A stretch of 16,965 nt of DNA from JBKPCD01 sp046727175 (GCA_046727175.1 JBKPCD010000075.1:1-16965); one strand, 5' to 3'. Shown: positions 1 through 7,646, counted from the stretch's first letter. The notes: generated from the letters alone by a model not told the origin. Translations and numbers: made by a program.

Positions 1-1
1 T

Positions 2-90
2 GTCAGACTGGGGTCAGACCGGGGTCAAACATGGGTCAGACCAGGGTCAGACGGGGGTCAGACGGGGGTCAGACAAGGGTCAGACCACGG
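2..90 (+). repeat. 11-bp tandem repeat, 8 units, inside an open reading frame
   Basis: Eight units of consensus GTCAGACNNGG start at 2, 13, 24, 35, 46, 57, 68 and 79; the last is slightly degraded. The third unit reads GTCAAAC. Where C follows the heptamer, each unit forms the small palindrome GGTCaGACC. The array lies upstream of, and in the same open frame as, the hydrolase-like gene ending at 655. Because 11 is not a multiple of 3, three units (33 bp) make one 11-residue peptide repeat. It may continue to the left of the window. Confidence 0.9.
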
Positions 91-655
91 GGGCAGCGAA
101 CAGGCGGGTTCCAGAGCTGAACGCGCGTACACGCTGACCGATGCTGACATCAAATCGATCGTCGGCACGTTTCGCAGCAAGGACACGTTCGAGCCATTGA
201 CGATCCTTACGGTAAACGGCCGGCTGCAGCTCGCGGGTGCGGACGGTTCGCTCCTCGCGGTCTCTTCCTCGCGAATCCGCCTGCCGAACGGATCGTGGCT
301 CGAGCGACAGGGAGACGGATTTCAGCGAATCGATCAGTTCGGCACGGTCGAACCGTACGAGCGCGTCTCGACTGCGCCGCCCGATCGCGAGACGCTGGCT
401 TCCTATGCCGGCACGTATGCCAGTGATGAAGCGGAAGTCACGATGACCGCAGCCCTCGACGGCGATTCGCTGGTGCTGAAACGTCGTCCCGACTCGACGC
501 TTCGGCTCACGCCGGCTTACAAGGACGCGTTCCGCGCGCCGATTGGCCTTGTCCGATTCCGGCGAGACGATCGAGGCAACGTCATTGGTTTGAGCGTCTC
601 GCAGGATCGCGTGTGGGACCTGCAGTTCAAACGGGTGACCGAAAGTACGAAGTAA
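2..655 (+). CDS. C-terminal part of a putative serine hydrolase-like protein (5' end outside window)
   Basis: This frame is open from the left edge to the TAA at 653-655, so the gene begins outside the window. A TTG at 197 could be called as a start, but the codons before it already read as domain sequence (YTLTDADIKSIVGTF around 128-172), so I treat the gene as 5'-partial. After a Gly/Ser/Gln/Arg-rich stretch encoded by the 11-bp array come two beta-rich modules. The second begins near 'LASYAGTYASDEAEV' and ends 'VWDLQFKRV'. Such modules, with alternating short strands and a YxGxY start, commonly close class C beta-lactamase-like serine hydrolases of soil bacteria. No catalytic residue lies in this part, so the enzyme class is inferred from the tail only. 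The gene converges with the amidase gene at 676, sharing a hairpin over both stop codons. Confidence 0.5.
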   Translation, partial: VRLGSDRGQTWVRPGSDGGQTGVRQGSDHGGSEQAGSRAERAYTLTDADIKSIVGTFRSKDTFEPLTILTVNGRLQLAGADGSLLAVSSSRIRLPNGSWLERQGDGFQRIDQFGTVEPYERVSTAPPDRETLASYAGTYASDEAEVTMTAALDGDSLVLKRRPDSTLRLTPAYKDAFRAPIGLVRFRRDDRGNVIGLSVSQDRVWDLQFKRVTESTK

Positions 656-684
656 GAAGGACGAATGCCGGCTTCCTACTTCGT
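647..684. terminator. Hairpin spanning both stop codons of two convergent genes
   Basis: Positions 647-659 pair with 672-684: 13 positions with one mismatch (655/676) and a 12-nt loop. The plus-strand TAA (653-655) and the minus-strand TAG (676-678) both lie in the stem, because both genes end in Thr-Lys-stop with the same codons (ACG AAG). The 3' end of each transcript could fold into this stem, so a bidirectional terminator is plausible, although there is no long U run. Confidence 0.45.
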
Positions 685-2273
685 CACTTCACGCGGCAGG
701 GCCGGCGGATGCCGATGGTGCGTCGCCTGTTCGTAGCCGTATGCGAGCTTGATCAGCGTCGACTCGTCCCAGGCGCGGCCGAAGAACGTCATGCCAGCGG
801 GCAGCACGCCTCGTGTGTACCCCATGGGCACGTTGATCGCGGGGAAGCCGGTCGTCGGTGAGAAGAACTGGCTGTTGTCGCCGTGAGGCGTGTTCAAATC
901 GCCGATGAGCCGTGGCGGGTTGCTCCACGTCGGATAGACGAACGCATCCAGCTTCCCGGTGTTCATCGTCTCGAGCACCGCTGCGCGAACCTGCTCGCGA
1001 TACTCCGCCTCCGCCTTGCACGCAGGCGTATCAGGCCCGTTCTCCGTTCCTTCCTGCGATTGTTCCAGTCGCCGCTGCACTGTGGGATGGAACCGGCGCG
1101 ACTTGATGATCTCCTCCAGGCTGTGTACCGGAACCTGATCGCCACGGCTGGCGAGATAGCGGTTGATGTCGTACTTGAAGCCGCCGCATGTGCCGACGCC
1201 CTGAGGTCGGCGCGTCTGATCGAGCACGACCGGCGCCGGGTCGACGATCGTCGCACCGGCGCGCTTCATGTCCTCGATCGCGGCGGTGAACACCTTGACG
1301 ATCTCGGCGTCGGTCGTGTCGCGCACGTACGCCTGGCGCAGCACGCCGATCCGCGCGCCCTTCAGTCCGTCACGAACCAGAGCAACGGAGTAATCCGGAA
1401 GCGTTGCAGGCCTGCCGGCCGGGCTGAACTGACGTGCGATCGGCGTCTCCGCAACGGTGACCGGGTCGTCGGGATCCGGCCCCGCGACCACCCTGAAAAC
1501 GGCCACCGCATCCTCCACCGTGCGCGTCATCGGTCCTGCGATGTCCGCGAGAAGATTCAGCGGCGCGACTCCAGTGCGGCTCGTGAGCCCCATCGTCGAT
1601 CGGATTCCAACGAGCGCCTGATGCGATGCAGGTCCCCGAATCGAGTTGCCCGTGTCACTGCCGAGGCCGATCGCGCCGAAGTTGGCCGCGATCGCGGCCG
1701 CAGTGCCTCCGCTGGAGCCCGCCGTAACGCGGTCGAGCCCGTACGGATTCTTGGTATAGCCCGGCAGAATGGAGCTGACGGTCTCGTACGGCGTGAACGC
1801 GAACTCCGCCATGTTCGACTTCGCCAGCACGATTGCGCCTGCCGCCTTGATCTGCCGTACCTGGAATGCATCCCGGTTCGAGACGGATCCAGCCAGCGAA
1901 AGAGATCCGTCGGCGCTCTGAAGCCCGATGGTCTCGAAGTTGTCTTTCACGATCGCGGGGACGCAGTGAAGTGGTCCGGACAGTCCGCCCGACTTGAACC
2001 GCCATCGAGCTCCTCGGCCTGCGCCAACGCGTCGGGATTCATGACGACGATGGCGTTGATTGCCGGGCCCTTCTTGTCGAACGCCGCGATTCGCTGCTGA
2101 TACTGCTCGACGAGCGAACGGCACGTGAGCGAACCGGCTTTGAACGCAGCATGAATCTGCGCGATCGTGGTTTCCTCGAGCTGGAACGCGCTCTGCTGCC
2201 GACCCTGGACGAGGCCGGACAGCAGAGCGAAGACAGCCATCAGAGACTGCCACCAGCGCGGAGGCACGCTCAC
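676..2273 (-). CDS. Exported amidase (amidase signature family), frame broken once near 2000
   Basis: Amidase-signature hydrolases cleave C-N amide bonds using a Lys-cisSer-Ser triad. The main frame shows the triad regions: 'VPAIVKDNF' with the Lys codon near 1945-1947, the Gly/Ser loop 'AGSSGGTAAA', and the nucleophile segment 'GSDTGNSIRGPAS'. The first ~90 codons are in a different frame. GTG at 2271-2273 starts a signal-peptide-like N-terminus (MAVFALLSG), then typical amidase sequence 'AFKAGSLTCRSLVEQYQQRI' and 'NPDALAQAEELD'. The join lies at 1999-2006: GAT-GG-CGG-TTC-AAG, one base short of a continuous frame. Restoring one base gives about 532 residues, normal for the family. The GTG overlaps the stop of the upstream metallo-hydrolase gene (GTGA, 4 bp), indicating translational coupling. 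The break may be a true recent mutation or a sequencing/assembly error; no other lesion is visible. Substrate unknown. Confidence 0.85.
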
Positions 2274-3142
2274 TTCTTCAGCTCGCCGTAGATCTTCGTG
2301 ACGTTCTCCTTCGCGCGGCCCATGTTGTAGTCCTTGAACTTCTCCGGCAACGCCAGGGCAGCAACCGCATCGTCTTCGCTCTTGCCATCCTTGATGGCCT
2401 GCTGAACGGCCGAGAGGAACGCCTGATTGAAGTCGCCGTACTCGACGAACGCGTTCCATGTGGTCACGGCGCTGTGACCGGGGATCACGGTTTCGACGCC
2501 TTTGATTCCAGCCGCGGCCTTTTTGAGGGTCGCCGGGTACTCGACGCCGCTGCCGCCGTTGTTCATGTCGATGAGCGGTGTGCCCTGCGCGGCGAACAGA
2601 TCGCCCGTATGCGCCACGCGCAGCGCCGGGAACACGATGATCGTGTCCCCGTTCGTGTGGCCACGCCCGAAGTAGTACAAATCGACCTGGTCAGCGCCGC
2701 CGAGCAGCGTGAGCCGGTCCTTGTAGGTCTTCTTGGGAAGGAACTGCGCCTTGTCACCCTGGAACGCAGGCATCTTCTCCATGTTGGCCTTTGTATTCTC
2801 GTGCGCCACGATCTCTACGGACGTGGGAAAGGCCTCGTTGCTCCCTGTGTGATCGGCGTGGGTGTGCGTGTTGATGATGGTCGTGACCGGCTTGTCGGTG
2901 ACGGATCGGATCTTCTCCATGATCCGATCGCCCCAGCCGGGATTCTTCGTATCGACCACAATGACGCCTTTGGTGGTGATGAACACCGCGGTGTTGCCGC
3001 CGCCGTTCTTGATCATGTACAAGTTGTCGCGGACTTTTTCGATCTCCGCGATCTGCGGCTGCTGCTGTTGTCCCGCCTGCCGCGCGGCAATGCCGGTCGC
3101 GCCGACGGCGATCAATGTGCTGAGCAATGCGATCCGTCTCAT
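2270..3142 (-). CDS. Exported metallo-beta-lactamase-fold hydrolase
   Basis: This is a 290-residue zinc hydrolase with a cleavable-looking signal peptide (MRRIALLSTLIAVGATGIAA) and a Gln-rich start to the mature protein. All metal ligands of the fold are present: H93-T-H95-A-D97-H98 in 'NTHTHADHTG', H162 in 'GRGHTNGD', D181 in 'AHTGDLF' and H223 in 'PGHS'. The superfamily includes beta-lactamases, lactonases and thiol-ester hydrolases; the substrate cannot be read from sequence. The frame is open further upstream to 3232, but that part translates the hairpin repeats. A GGAGG purine run abuts the ATG at 3148 and lies about 6 nt from the ATG at 3142, so 3142 is preferred. The gene ends in a 4-bp overlap with the amidase, so the two exported hydrolases are probably made together. 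Confidence 0.88.
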   Translation of the reverse strand: MRRIALLSTLIAVGATGIAARQAGQQQQPQIAEIEKVRDNLYMIKNGGGNTAVFITTKGVIVVDTKNPGWGDRIMEKIRSVTDKPVTTIINTHTHADHTGSNEAFPTSVEIVAHENTKANMEKMPAFQGDKAQFLPKKTYKDRLTLLGGADQVDLYYFGRGHTNGDTIIVFPALRVAHTGDLFAAQGTPLIDMNNGGSGVEYPATLKKAAAGIKGVETVIPGHSAVTTWNAFVEYGDFNQAFLSAVQQAIKDGKSEDDAVAALALPEKFKDYNMGRAKENVTKIYGELKK

Positions 3143-3161
3143 TCGCATCCTCCTCCACGTC

Positions 3162-3252
3162 GTCCGGCCGAAGCCGGACACCACAAGTCCGGCTGAAGCC
3201 GGACTACAAGTCCGCTTGAAGGCGGACACCACGCGTCCGGCTGAAGCCGGAC
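3162..3252. repeat. Four-copy hairpin repeat (REP-like), unit GTCCGGCTGAAGCCGGAC
   Basis: Copies occupy 3162-3179, 3187-3204, 3210-3227 and 3235-3252, with starts 25, 23 and 25 bp apart. Linkers resemble TACAA or ACCACAA. Each copy has a 7-bp stem and a 4-nt loop (TGAA, or CGAA in the first). The third copy, GTCCGCTTGAAGGCGGAC, differs at three sites but keeps the fold: one G-C pair becomes C-G, and another C-G pair becomes T-G. The array fills almost all of the gap between the membrane-protein gene (stop 3254-3256) and the metallo-hydrolase gene. Confidence 0.92.
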
Positions 3253-3253
3253 T

Positions 3254-4336
3254 CTACAAGCGTTCTACGAACCAGAAGGCGCCCGCGAGCATGACGACAA
3301 TCGATCCGACTGTCGCCAGGCGTGCCGCGAGCGGCGCGTTGCGATCGCGCAGCAGATACAACCCCGAAGCGACCACGACGACGATGACCGCCTGTCCGAG
3401 CTCGACGCCCACATTGAACGAGAACAGCGACAGGCCCAGCGCGGTGGCCGGCAGGCCGGTTTCCCGCAACACGCTCGCAAACCCAAAGCCATGCACGAGC
3501 CCGAAGAAGAGCGCCACCCAGGGCCGGACGTCCCGTCCGCGCGAGCCGACCAGCAGGTTGTCCGCCCCGACGTACACGATGCTCAGAGCGATTGCCGGCT
3601 CGACAAGGCGTGATGGGAGAGTGACGATGTTCAAGGTGGCGAGCGCAAGCGTGACACTGTGACCTGCAGTGAACGCCGTCACGATTGCGAGCAGCCGCGG
3701 CAGCGATCCGCCGAGCAGCAGGAGGCCGATGATGAAGAGGATGTGATCCGGTCCGATCGCGATGTGATGGATGCCCGATGCGGTGAAGCTCGTGAAGACC
3801 GCAAACAGCCCCTGGCGCGTGCCGCTGTAGAAATCGATGCTCGTCCGCTGAACGTTGCACACTTCCTGCCGCACGAGCCGTTCGTTTTCATAGACGTTCA
3901 CGAACGTCTGGTGATTCGGGTCGTACGGAAAGAGCGCTGCGCGGACCGTGAGGCGGCCCGGAATCCGGCTCGCGCGCGCATGCCACCTGATTTCAACAGC
4001 GGACCGATCGGGCAACGGATGCACGTCCGTTGCAGTCCACGGGAGGTTCGCTCCGTCTACCGTGAACACGAGCCGCGTGGTCAGCAGCGACGACAGCGCT
4101 GAAGCGTGCTGCTGCACGAAGGCAGCGTTGGCAAGGCCGTCGGCCGGGATGTTCAGGTCGTGGGCGACGTCGAGCGCGTGAAGCACGATCGTGCCGGTGA
4201 CGTCGCCGCCGGACGCAAGGTACACATCGACGTAGCTGAAGGGCGCGGGATGCGCCTGTACGGCGCGCGCCGCGAACAGCAGCGTGAACGCGATCAGCGC
4301 CCTGGCCACGAAATGACGCCTCGTCCCGTATCGCAA
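3254..4336 (-). CDS. HupE/UreJ-like membrane protein
   Basis: HupE/UreJ proteins are integral membrane proteins linked to nickel or other metal uptake, originally beside hydrogenase or urease genes. This is the longer form (about 360 residues): signal peptide (ALIAFTLLFAARAVQA, cleavage before HP), an extracytoplasmic domain of about 150 residues, then a C-terminal membrane domain of six or so segments. Family motifs are 'GIHHIAIGPDHILFIIGLLL', 'TAFTAGHSVTLALAT', 'FGLVHGFGFA' and 'FNVGVELGQ', with His and Asp inside the membrane. The longest start is TTG at 4336 without a clear ribosome site; GTG at 4309 is a reasonable alternative and keeps the signal peptide. No hydrogenase, urease or nickel enzyme gene is nearby, so the substrate is open. 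The stop codon lies directly against the hairpin repeat array. Confidence 0.85.
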   Translation of the reverse strand: MRYGTRRHFVARALIAFTLLFAARAVQAHPAPFSYVDVYLASGGDVTGTIVLHALDVAHDLNIPADGLANAAFVQQHASALSSLLTTRLVFTVDGANLPWTATDVHPLPDRSAVEIRWHARASRIPGRLTVRAALFPYDPNHQTFVNVYENERLVRQEVCNVQRTSIDFYSGTRQGLFAVFTSFTASGIHHIAIGPDHILFIIGLLLLGGSLPRLLAIVTAFTAGHSVTLALATLNIVTLPSRLVEPAIALSIVYVGADNLLVGSRGRDVRPWVALFFGLVHGFGFASVLRETGLPATALGLSLFSFNVGVELGQAVIVVVVASGLYLLRDRNAPLAARLATVGSIVVMLAGAFWFVERL

Positions 4337-4406
4337 TGCGAAATTCTGTCAGCGTCGCTGCGCCTGGCGCAAGAAAAACGTGTCGGGACGGTGATCGCCC
4401 GCGGCT

Positions 4407-4436
4407 TTGACCGAGTGCGCGGCACGCGAGTACACT
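4407..4436 (+). promoter_or_regulatory. Sigma70-type promoter for the DinB-like/M28 operon
   Basis: TTGACC at 4407-4412 and TACACT at 4431-4436 are separated by 18 bp. Transcription would start near 4443, giving a leader of about 40 nt before the ATG at 4483. The site sits in the divergent gap between the HupE/UreJ-like gene and the DinB-like gene. It is the best -35/-10 pair I found in the window. Confidence 0.6.
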
Positions 4437-4482
4437 CCTGGGATTCCTGATTCAGCAAGCCTTGGGTATCTGGAGGATCCTC

Positions 4483-5040
4483 ATGAGCGTATACGGCGCA
4501 CGTCAGCTTGCGGATGCATTCCGTACTGTCCGGAAGAACACGGTCACGATCGCGGAAGACTTTTCCGCCGAGCAGTACGGGTTCAGGCCGACTCCTGACA
4601 TTCGAAGCGTCGGAGAGCAGCTTGCCCACATCGCCGTGGCACCCCGCTGGCAGATCATGGTGCACACCGACCACATCCCGCACATCGATTTCGAGCTCTT
4701 TTCGACCAACCTGGCGAAGAACACCGCGCAGGAGCAGAAGCTCGTGACGAAGGAGGACATCGTGCAGGCGCTCGTCGAAGGTGGCGAGCAGTTCGCGTCC
4801 TTTCTCGAATCGCTGACCGACGACACCCTCGCCGAGCAGGTCACGTTTCCGCCGCCGGTCGTGCCGTCCTGTAAGCCCCGGCTCGAGATGCTGCTCGGCG
4901 TGAAAGAGCACGAGATGCACCACCGCGCGCAGCTGATGGTGTACCAGCGAATGCTGGGCATCGTTCCTCATCTCACGCGCCGGCGTCAGGCGATGCGCGG
5001 GTCCGCTGCGGAGCAGCAGGCGACCGCCGCCGGTCGATGA
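4483..5040 (+). CDS. DinB-like (DinB/YfiT superfamily) putative metal-binding protein
   Basis: This is a 185-residue protein of the DinB/YfiT four-helix-bundle superfamily. Many members bind a divalent metal with three His residues, and some are thiol-dependent transferases. Candidate ligands are H49 in 'GEQLAHIAV' and two of the His in 'KEHEMHHRAQLMVY' (H143, H146/147), the family's usual helix-2 and helix-4 positions. The start is ATG 4483, with GGAGG at 4472-4476 six bases upstream; the longer frame from 4462 would include the ribosome site. Its TGA overlaps the ATG of the M28 peptidase gene (ATGA). A substrate cannot be assigned. It is unlikely to be a true DNA-damage gene despite the name. 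Confidence 0.85.
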   Translation: MSVYGARQLADAFRTVRKNTVTIAEDFSAEQYGFRPTPDIRSVGEQLAHIAVAPRWQIMVHTDHIPHIDFELFSTNLAKNTAQEQKLVTKEDIVQALVEGGEQFASFLESLTDDTLAEQVTFPPPVVPSCKPRLEMLLGVKEHEMHHRAQLMVYQRMLGIVPHLTRRRQAMRGSAAEQQATAAGR

Positions 5041-6020
5041 CCTCGGCACGGAGCGTGCCGCGCGTGGCACGCCGAACGACGATCCGCATCGCCTGCCTTG
5101 CGCTGACGTCGTCTGTCGTCAGCCTGCTCGGGCAACAGGCGTTCGTCGACGCCGGTCAACTGTTCAGGGATCTCGAGGTCCTTTCGGCCGACGACATGTC
5201 AGGGCGGTTGCCCGGCACTCACGATGGTGACAAAGCGCGCCAGTACGTCGTCGGCCGTTTCAAGGAAGTCGGCATTCAACCGATCGATGCCTCTTACGAG
5301 CGACCGTTCACGTTTGCGGGTTCGGACGGCCGCGAGCGGCCGGGCACGAACATCATCGGCGTGATTCGTGGCGAGCGAAGTCGGGACCGCTACATCGCGG
5401 TAACGGCGCACTACGATCACCTCGGCGTTCGTGCCGGACAGATCTACAACGGCGCCGACGACAACGCGTCGGGCGTGGCGGCGCTGCTCGCCGTCGGCGC
5501 GTACTTCAGCCGTAATAGGCCCGAGCACTCGTTGCTCCTCGCTGCAACCGATGCGGAGGAAGTGGGTCTGCACGGCGCTCGCGATCTGGTCCGTCGTCCG
5601 CCCGTACCGCTCTCGTCGATCGCGGTGAACGTCAACGTCGATATGATTGGACGCGACGCGACCAATCGGTTGTTCGCGGTAGGCACGCATCAGTATCCGT
5701 TCCTCAAGCCGTACCTCGAGAAGGTCGCTCAACCGCCGGTGAAACTTGTCTTCGGCCACGACGTTCCCGGATCGCGGGCCGAGGACTGGACGCGCGATTC
5801 CGATCACTATGTTTTCCACGAAGCGGGGATTCCGTTCATCTACTTCGGCGTCGAGGACTACGAGCAGCATCATCAGCCGACCGACGATTCGGCGACGATC
5901 CTGAAGGAGTTCTTCACGGGCGCCACGTCGACTGTGATCGCCGCCGTCCGCGCGCTCGATTCCAACCTGGACACGATCGCGAAACGCCGTCACGGCGGAC
6001 AGCCCGCTTCAACTCCCTAG
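5037..6020 (+). CDS. Exported M28-family zinc aminopeptidase-like hydrolase
   Basis: M28 peptidases are co-catalytic two-zinc aminopeptidases or carboxypeptidases. This 327-residue protein has an Arg-rich N-terminus and a hydrophobic stretch (IRIACLALTSSVVSLLG) consistent with export. The expected metal and catalytic residues are visible in order: H125 and D127 in 'TAHYDHLG', D141 in 'NGADDNASG', E174/E175 in 'TDAEEVGLHG', D202 in 'NVDMIGR' and H279 in 'YEQHHQPTDD'. The length fits single-domain family members, with no PA insert. Its start codon overlaps the DinB-like stop (ATGA), implying coupled translation. Its 3' end overlaps the convergent DNA ligase gene by 12 bp. It probably trims peptides outside the cytoplasm. 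Confidence 0.9.
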   Translation: MTSARSVPRVARRTTIRIACLALTSSVVSLLGQQAFVDAGQLFRDLEVLSADDMSGRLPGTHDGDKARQYVVGRFKEVGIQPIDASYERPFTFAGSDGRERPGTNIIGVIRGERSRDRYIAVTAHYDHLGVRAGQIYNGADDNASGVAALLAVGAYFSRNRPEHSLLLAATDAEEVGLHGARDLVRRPPVPLSSIAVNVNVDMIGRDATNRLFAVGTHQYPFLKPYLEKVAQPPVKLVFGHDVPGSRAEDWTRDSDHYVFHEAGIPFIYFGVEDYEQHHQPTDDSATILKEFFTGATSTVIAAVRALDSNLDTIAKRRHGGQPASTP

Positions 6021-7646
6021 CAGTTTCTGCACGGCCTCCAGCGTATCCGCCTCCCGCGCGTCCTTGTCCCGTCGCCACCGCAGCATGCGCGGGAAGCGGA
6101 CGGCAATCCCTGACCGGTGACGGCTCGACCGCGCAATGCCTTCGAACCCAAGCTCGAATACCTGAACGGGGTCCACGTGGCGAACCGGACCGAATCGTTC
6201 CCGGGTGTGCCGCCGAATCCACCGGTCGAGCTCGTCGATCTCTTCGTTCGAGAGTCCCGAGTACGCCTTGGCGATCGGCACGAGCTCATCGCCGTCCCAC
6301 ACGCCGAACGTGTAATCGGTCAGCAGGCTCGCGCGCTTCCCGCTGCCAGGCTGCGCGTAGATGAGCACGGCGTCGATGGTGAACGGATCGATCTTCCACT
6401 TCCACCAGTCCCCGCGTTTGCGGCCGACACCGTACGCCGACGTGCGTCGTTTGAGCATCAGACCCTCGACGCCAAGCTCTCTCGACCTCGCGCGACTCGC
6501 CGCGAGCTCGTCCCAGGACGACGCGGAAACGAGCGGTGAGATACGCAGCACGCCAGACCGTTCGTTCACGGTCGGTTCGCTCATTCCAGTGATCATTTCG
6601 TCCAGCCGTGCGCGTCGTTCGACGAGCGCCGCATCGCGGACATCGACGCCGTGCTGCTCGAGGATGTCATACGCCATGAAGACGACGGGCACGGCGTGCG
6701 CGAGTTGCGCGACCTGCTTCTGACGTCCGATCCGTTGCTGCAGTGCCGCGAACGGAAGCGGACGATCGTCGCGGAACGCAAGCACCTCGCCGTCGAGCGC
6801 CGTGCCATCCGGCAGCCGTGTCGCTGCCGCCGCGATTTCAGGAAATCGATGCGTGACGAGTTCCTCGCCTCGTGACCAGAGGTGCACGGCGCCGCTCCTT
6901 CGCACGATCTGCGCTCGGATTCCGTCCCACTTCCATTCGATCAACCACTCTGCAGGGTCACCGAGTGTCTCTGGTGGATCCTCCAGCGGCGATGCCAGGA
7001 AGAACGGATACGGACGCGACCGGTCATCGATGCTGCGGTCGCGCGACAAGACGGAGGCATACCACTCGGCTGACGGCGTCCACTCGCCCATCAGCCGCGC
7101 CGCGACTGTCGTCGCTGGCAACTGCGCGGCTTCGGCGAGAGCTCTGACAACGAGCGTGTGCGAGACGCCGACGCGCAGCTCGCCCGTCAGTAGTTTGAGG
7201 AGGATGAAGCGTTGCAGCCGATCGAGCGTCCGCCACCACGCGACTGCGCGATTCTGCTGCGACACGGGGTCCAGATGACGCAGCGCTAGGATCCGCTGCT
7301 CCACCCATTCCGCGAGCGACGCCTCGACATTGCCCGGGGCAGGCACGTCCTTGCCAGGCACGGACGGCAGCTGATCGAGGACGAGCGCGATCGTCTCCGC
7401 GCCGTCACCGACAACCGCGTAGCACTCCTCGAGCAGCCACGGTGCGAGACCGGTCGCCGCCAGCGTCCAGTCACGAAGGGCCGCGGATGGGACGAGCCGC
7501 TTCAATCGCCGGCCCGTCAGGAAGAACACGGCCCAGGCAGCGTCCGCGGCTGGCGCGCTCGCGAAGTACGCTGTCATCGCCGCGACCTTTGCCTTCGTCG
7601 AGGTCGTGCGATCGATCGCATCGAAGAGCTCAGCGAATCGGCGCAT
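6009..7646 (-). CDS. ATP-dependent DNA ligase of the ligase-exonuclease repair module
   Basis: This 545-residue ligase seals nicks through a lysyl-AMP intermediate. Nucleotidyltransferase motifs are in order: motif I 'EWKWDGIRAQ' with nucleophile K239, 'TALDGEVLAF' near 283-291, 'VVFMAYDILE' near 321-330, 'EGLMLKRR' near 394-401 and 'WWKWKID' near 414-420. An OB-fold domain follows, with 'FELGFEGIARSSRHRSGIAV'. The N-terminus 'MRRFAELFDAID.TTSTKAK' and a ~200-residue helical DNA-binding domain match the family that sits beside a metallo-beta-lactamase exonuclease in many bacteria. That exonuclease gene lies 44 bp upstream on the same strand. The gap contains two copies of heptamer GCTCAGG (7660-7673) and no clear Shine-Dalgarno site. 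Role: accessory DNA end or nick repair, not replication, since bacteria replicate with the NAD-dependent enzyme. Confidence 0.93.
   Translation of the reverse strand: MRRFAELFDAIDRTTSTKAKVAAMTAYFASAPAADAAWAVFFLTGRRLKRLVPSAALRDWTLAATGLAPWLLEECYAVVGDGAETIALVLDQLPSVPGKDVPAPGNVEASLAEWVEQRILALRHLDPVSQQNRAVAWWRTLDRLQRFILLKLLTGELRVGVSHTLVVRALAEAAQLPATTVAARLMGEWTPSAEWYASVLSRDRSIDDRSRPYPFFLASPLEDPPETLGDPAEWLIEWKWDGIRAQIVRRSGAVHLWSRGEELVTHRFPEIAAAATRLPDGTALDGEVLAFRDDRPLPFAALQQRIGRQKQVAQLAHAVPVVFMAYDILEQHGVDVRDAALVERRARLDEMITGMSEPTVNERSGVLRISPLVSASSWDELAASRARSRELGVEGLMLKRRTSAYGVGRKRGDWWKWKIDPFTIDAVLIYAQPGSGKRASLLTDYTFGVWDGDELVPIAKAYSGLSNEEIDELDRWIRRHTRERFGPVRHVDPVQVFELGFEGIARSSRHRSGIAVRFPRMLRWRRDKDAREADTLEAVQKLLGS

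Noticed and set aside
2..90. Possible replication iterons or CRISPR-like repeats
   Set aside because: Units are contiguous 11-mers without spacers, lie in an open coding frame, and no initiator or partition gene is near.
883..2100. 405-codon open frame on the plus strand
   Set aside because: It is antisense to the amidase, which has catalytic motifs; the frame has very high Arg content and no domain.
2474..3196. 240-codon open frame on the plus strand
   Set aside because: It is antisense to the metallo-hydrolase gene with its full set of zinc ligands, and its end translates the hairpin repeats.
3143..3232. Longer start for the metallo-hydrolase
   Set aside because: The added codons translate the hairpin repeats, whereas a good purine-rich ribosome site directly precedes 3148/3142.
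3162..3252. Possible CRISPR array
   Set aside because: Units are 18-bp palindromes separated by only 5-7 bp of similar sequence; there are no spacers and no cas genes.
4294..5070. 258-codon open frame on the minus strand
   Set aside because: It is antisense to the DinB-like gene and its promoter region; no motif and no ribosome site.
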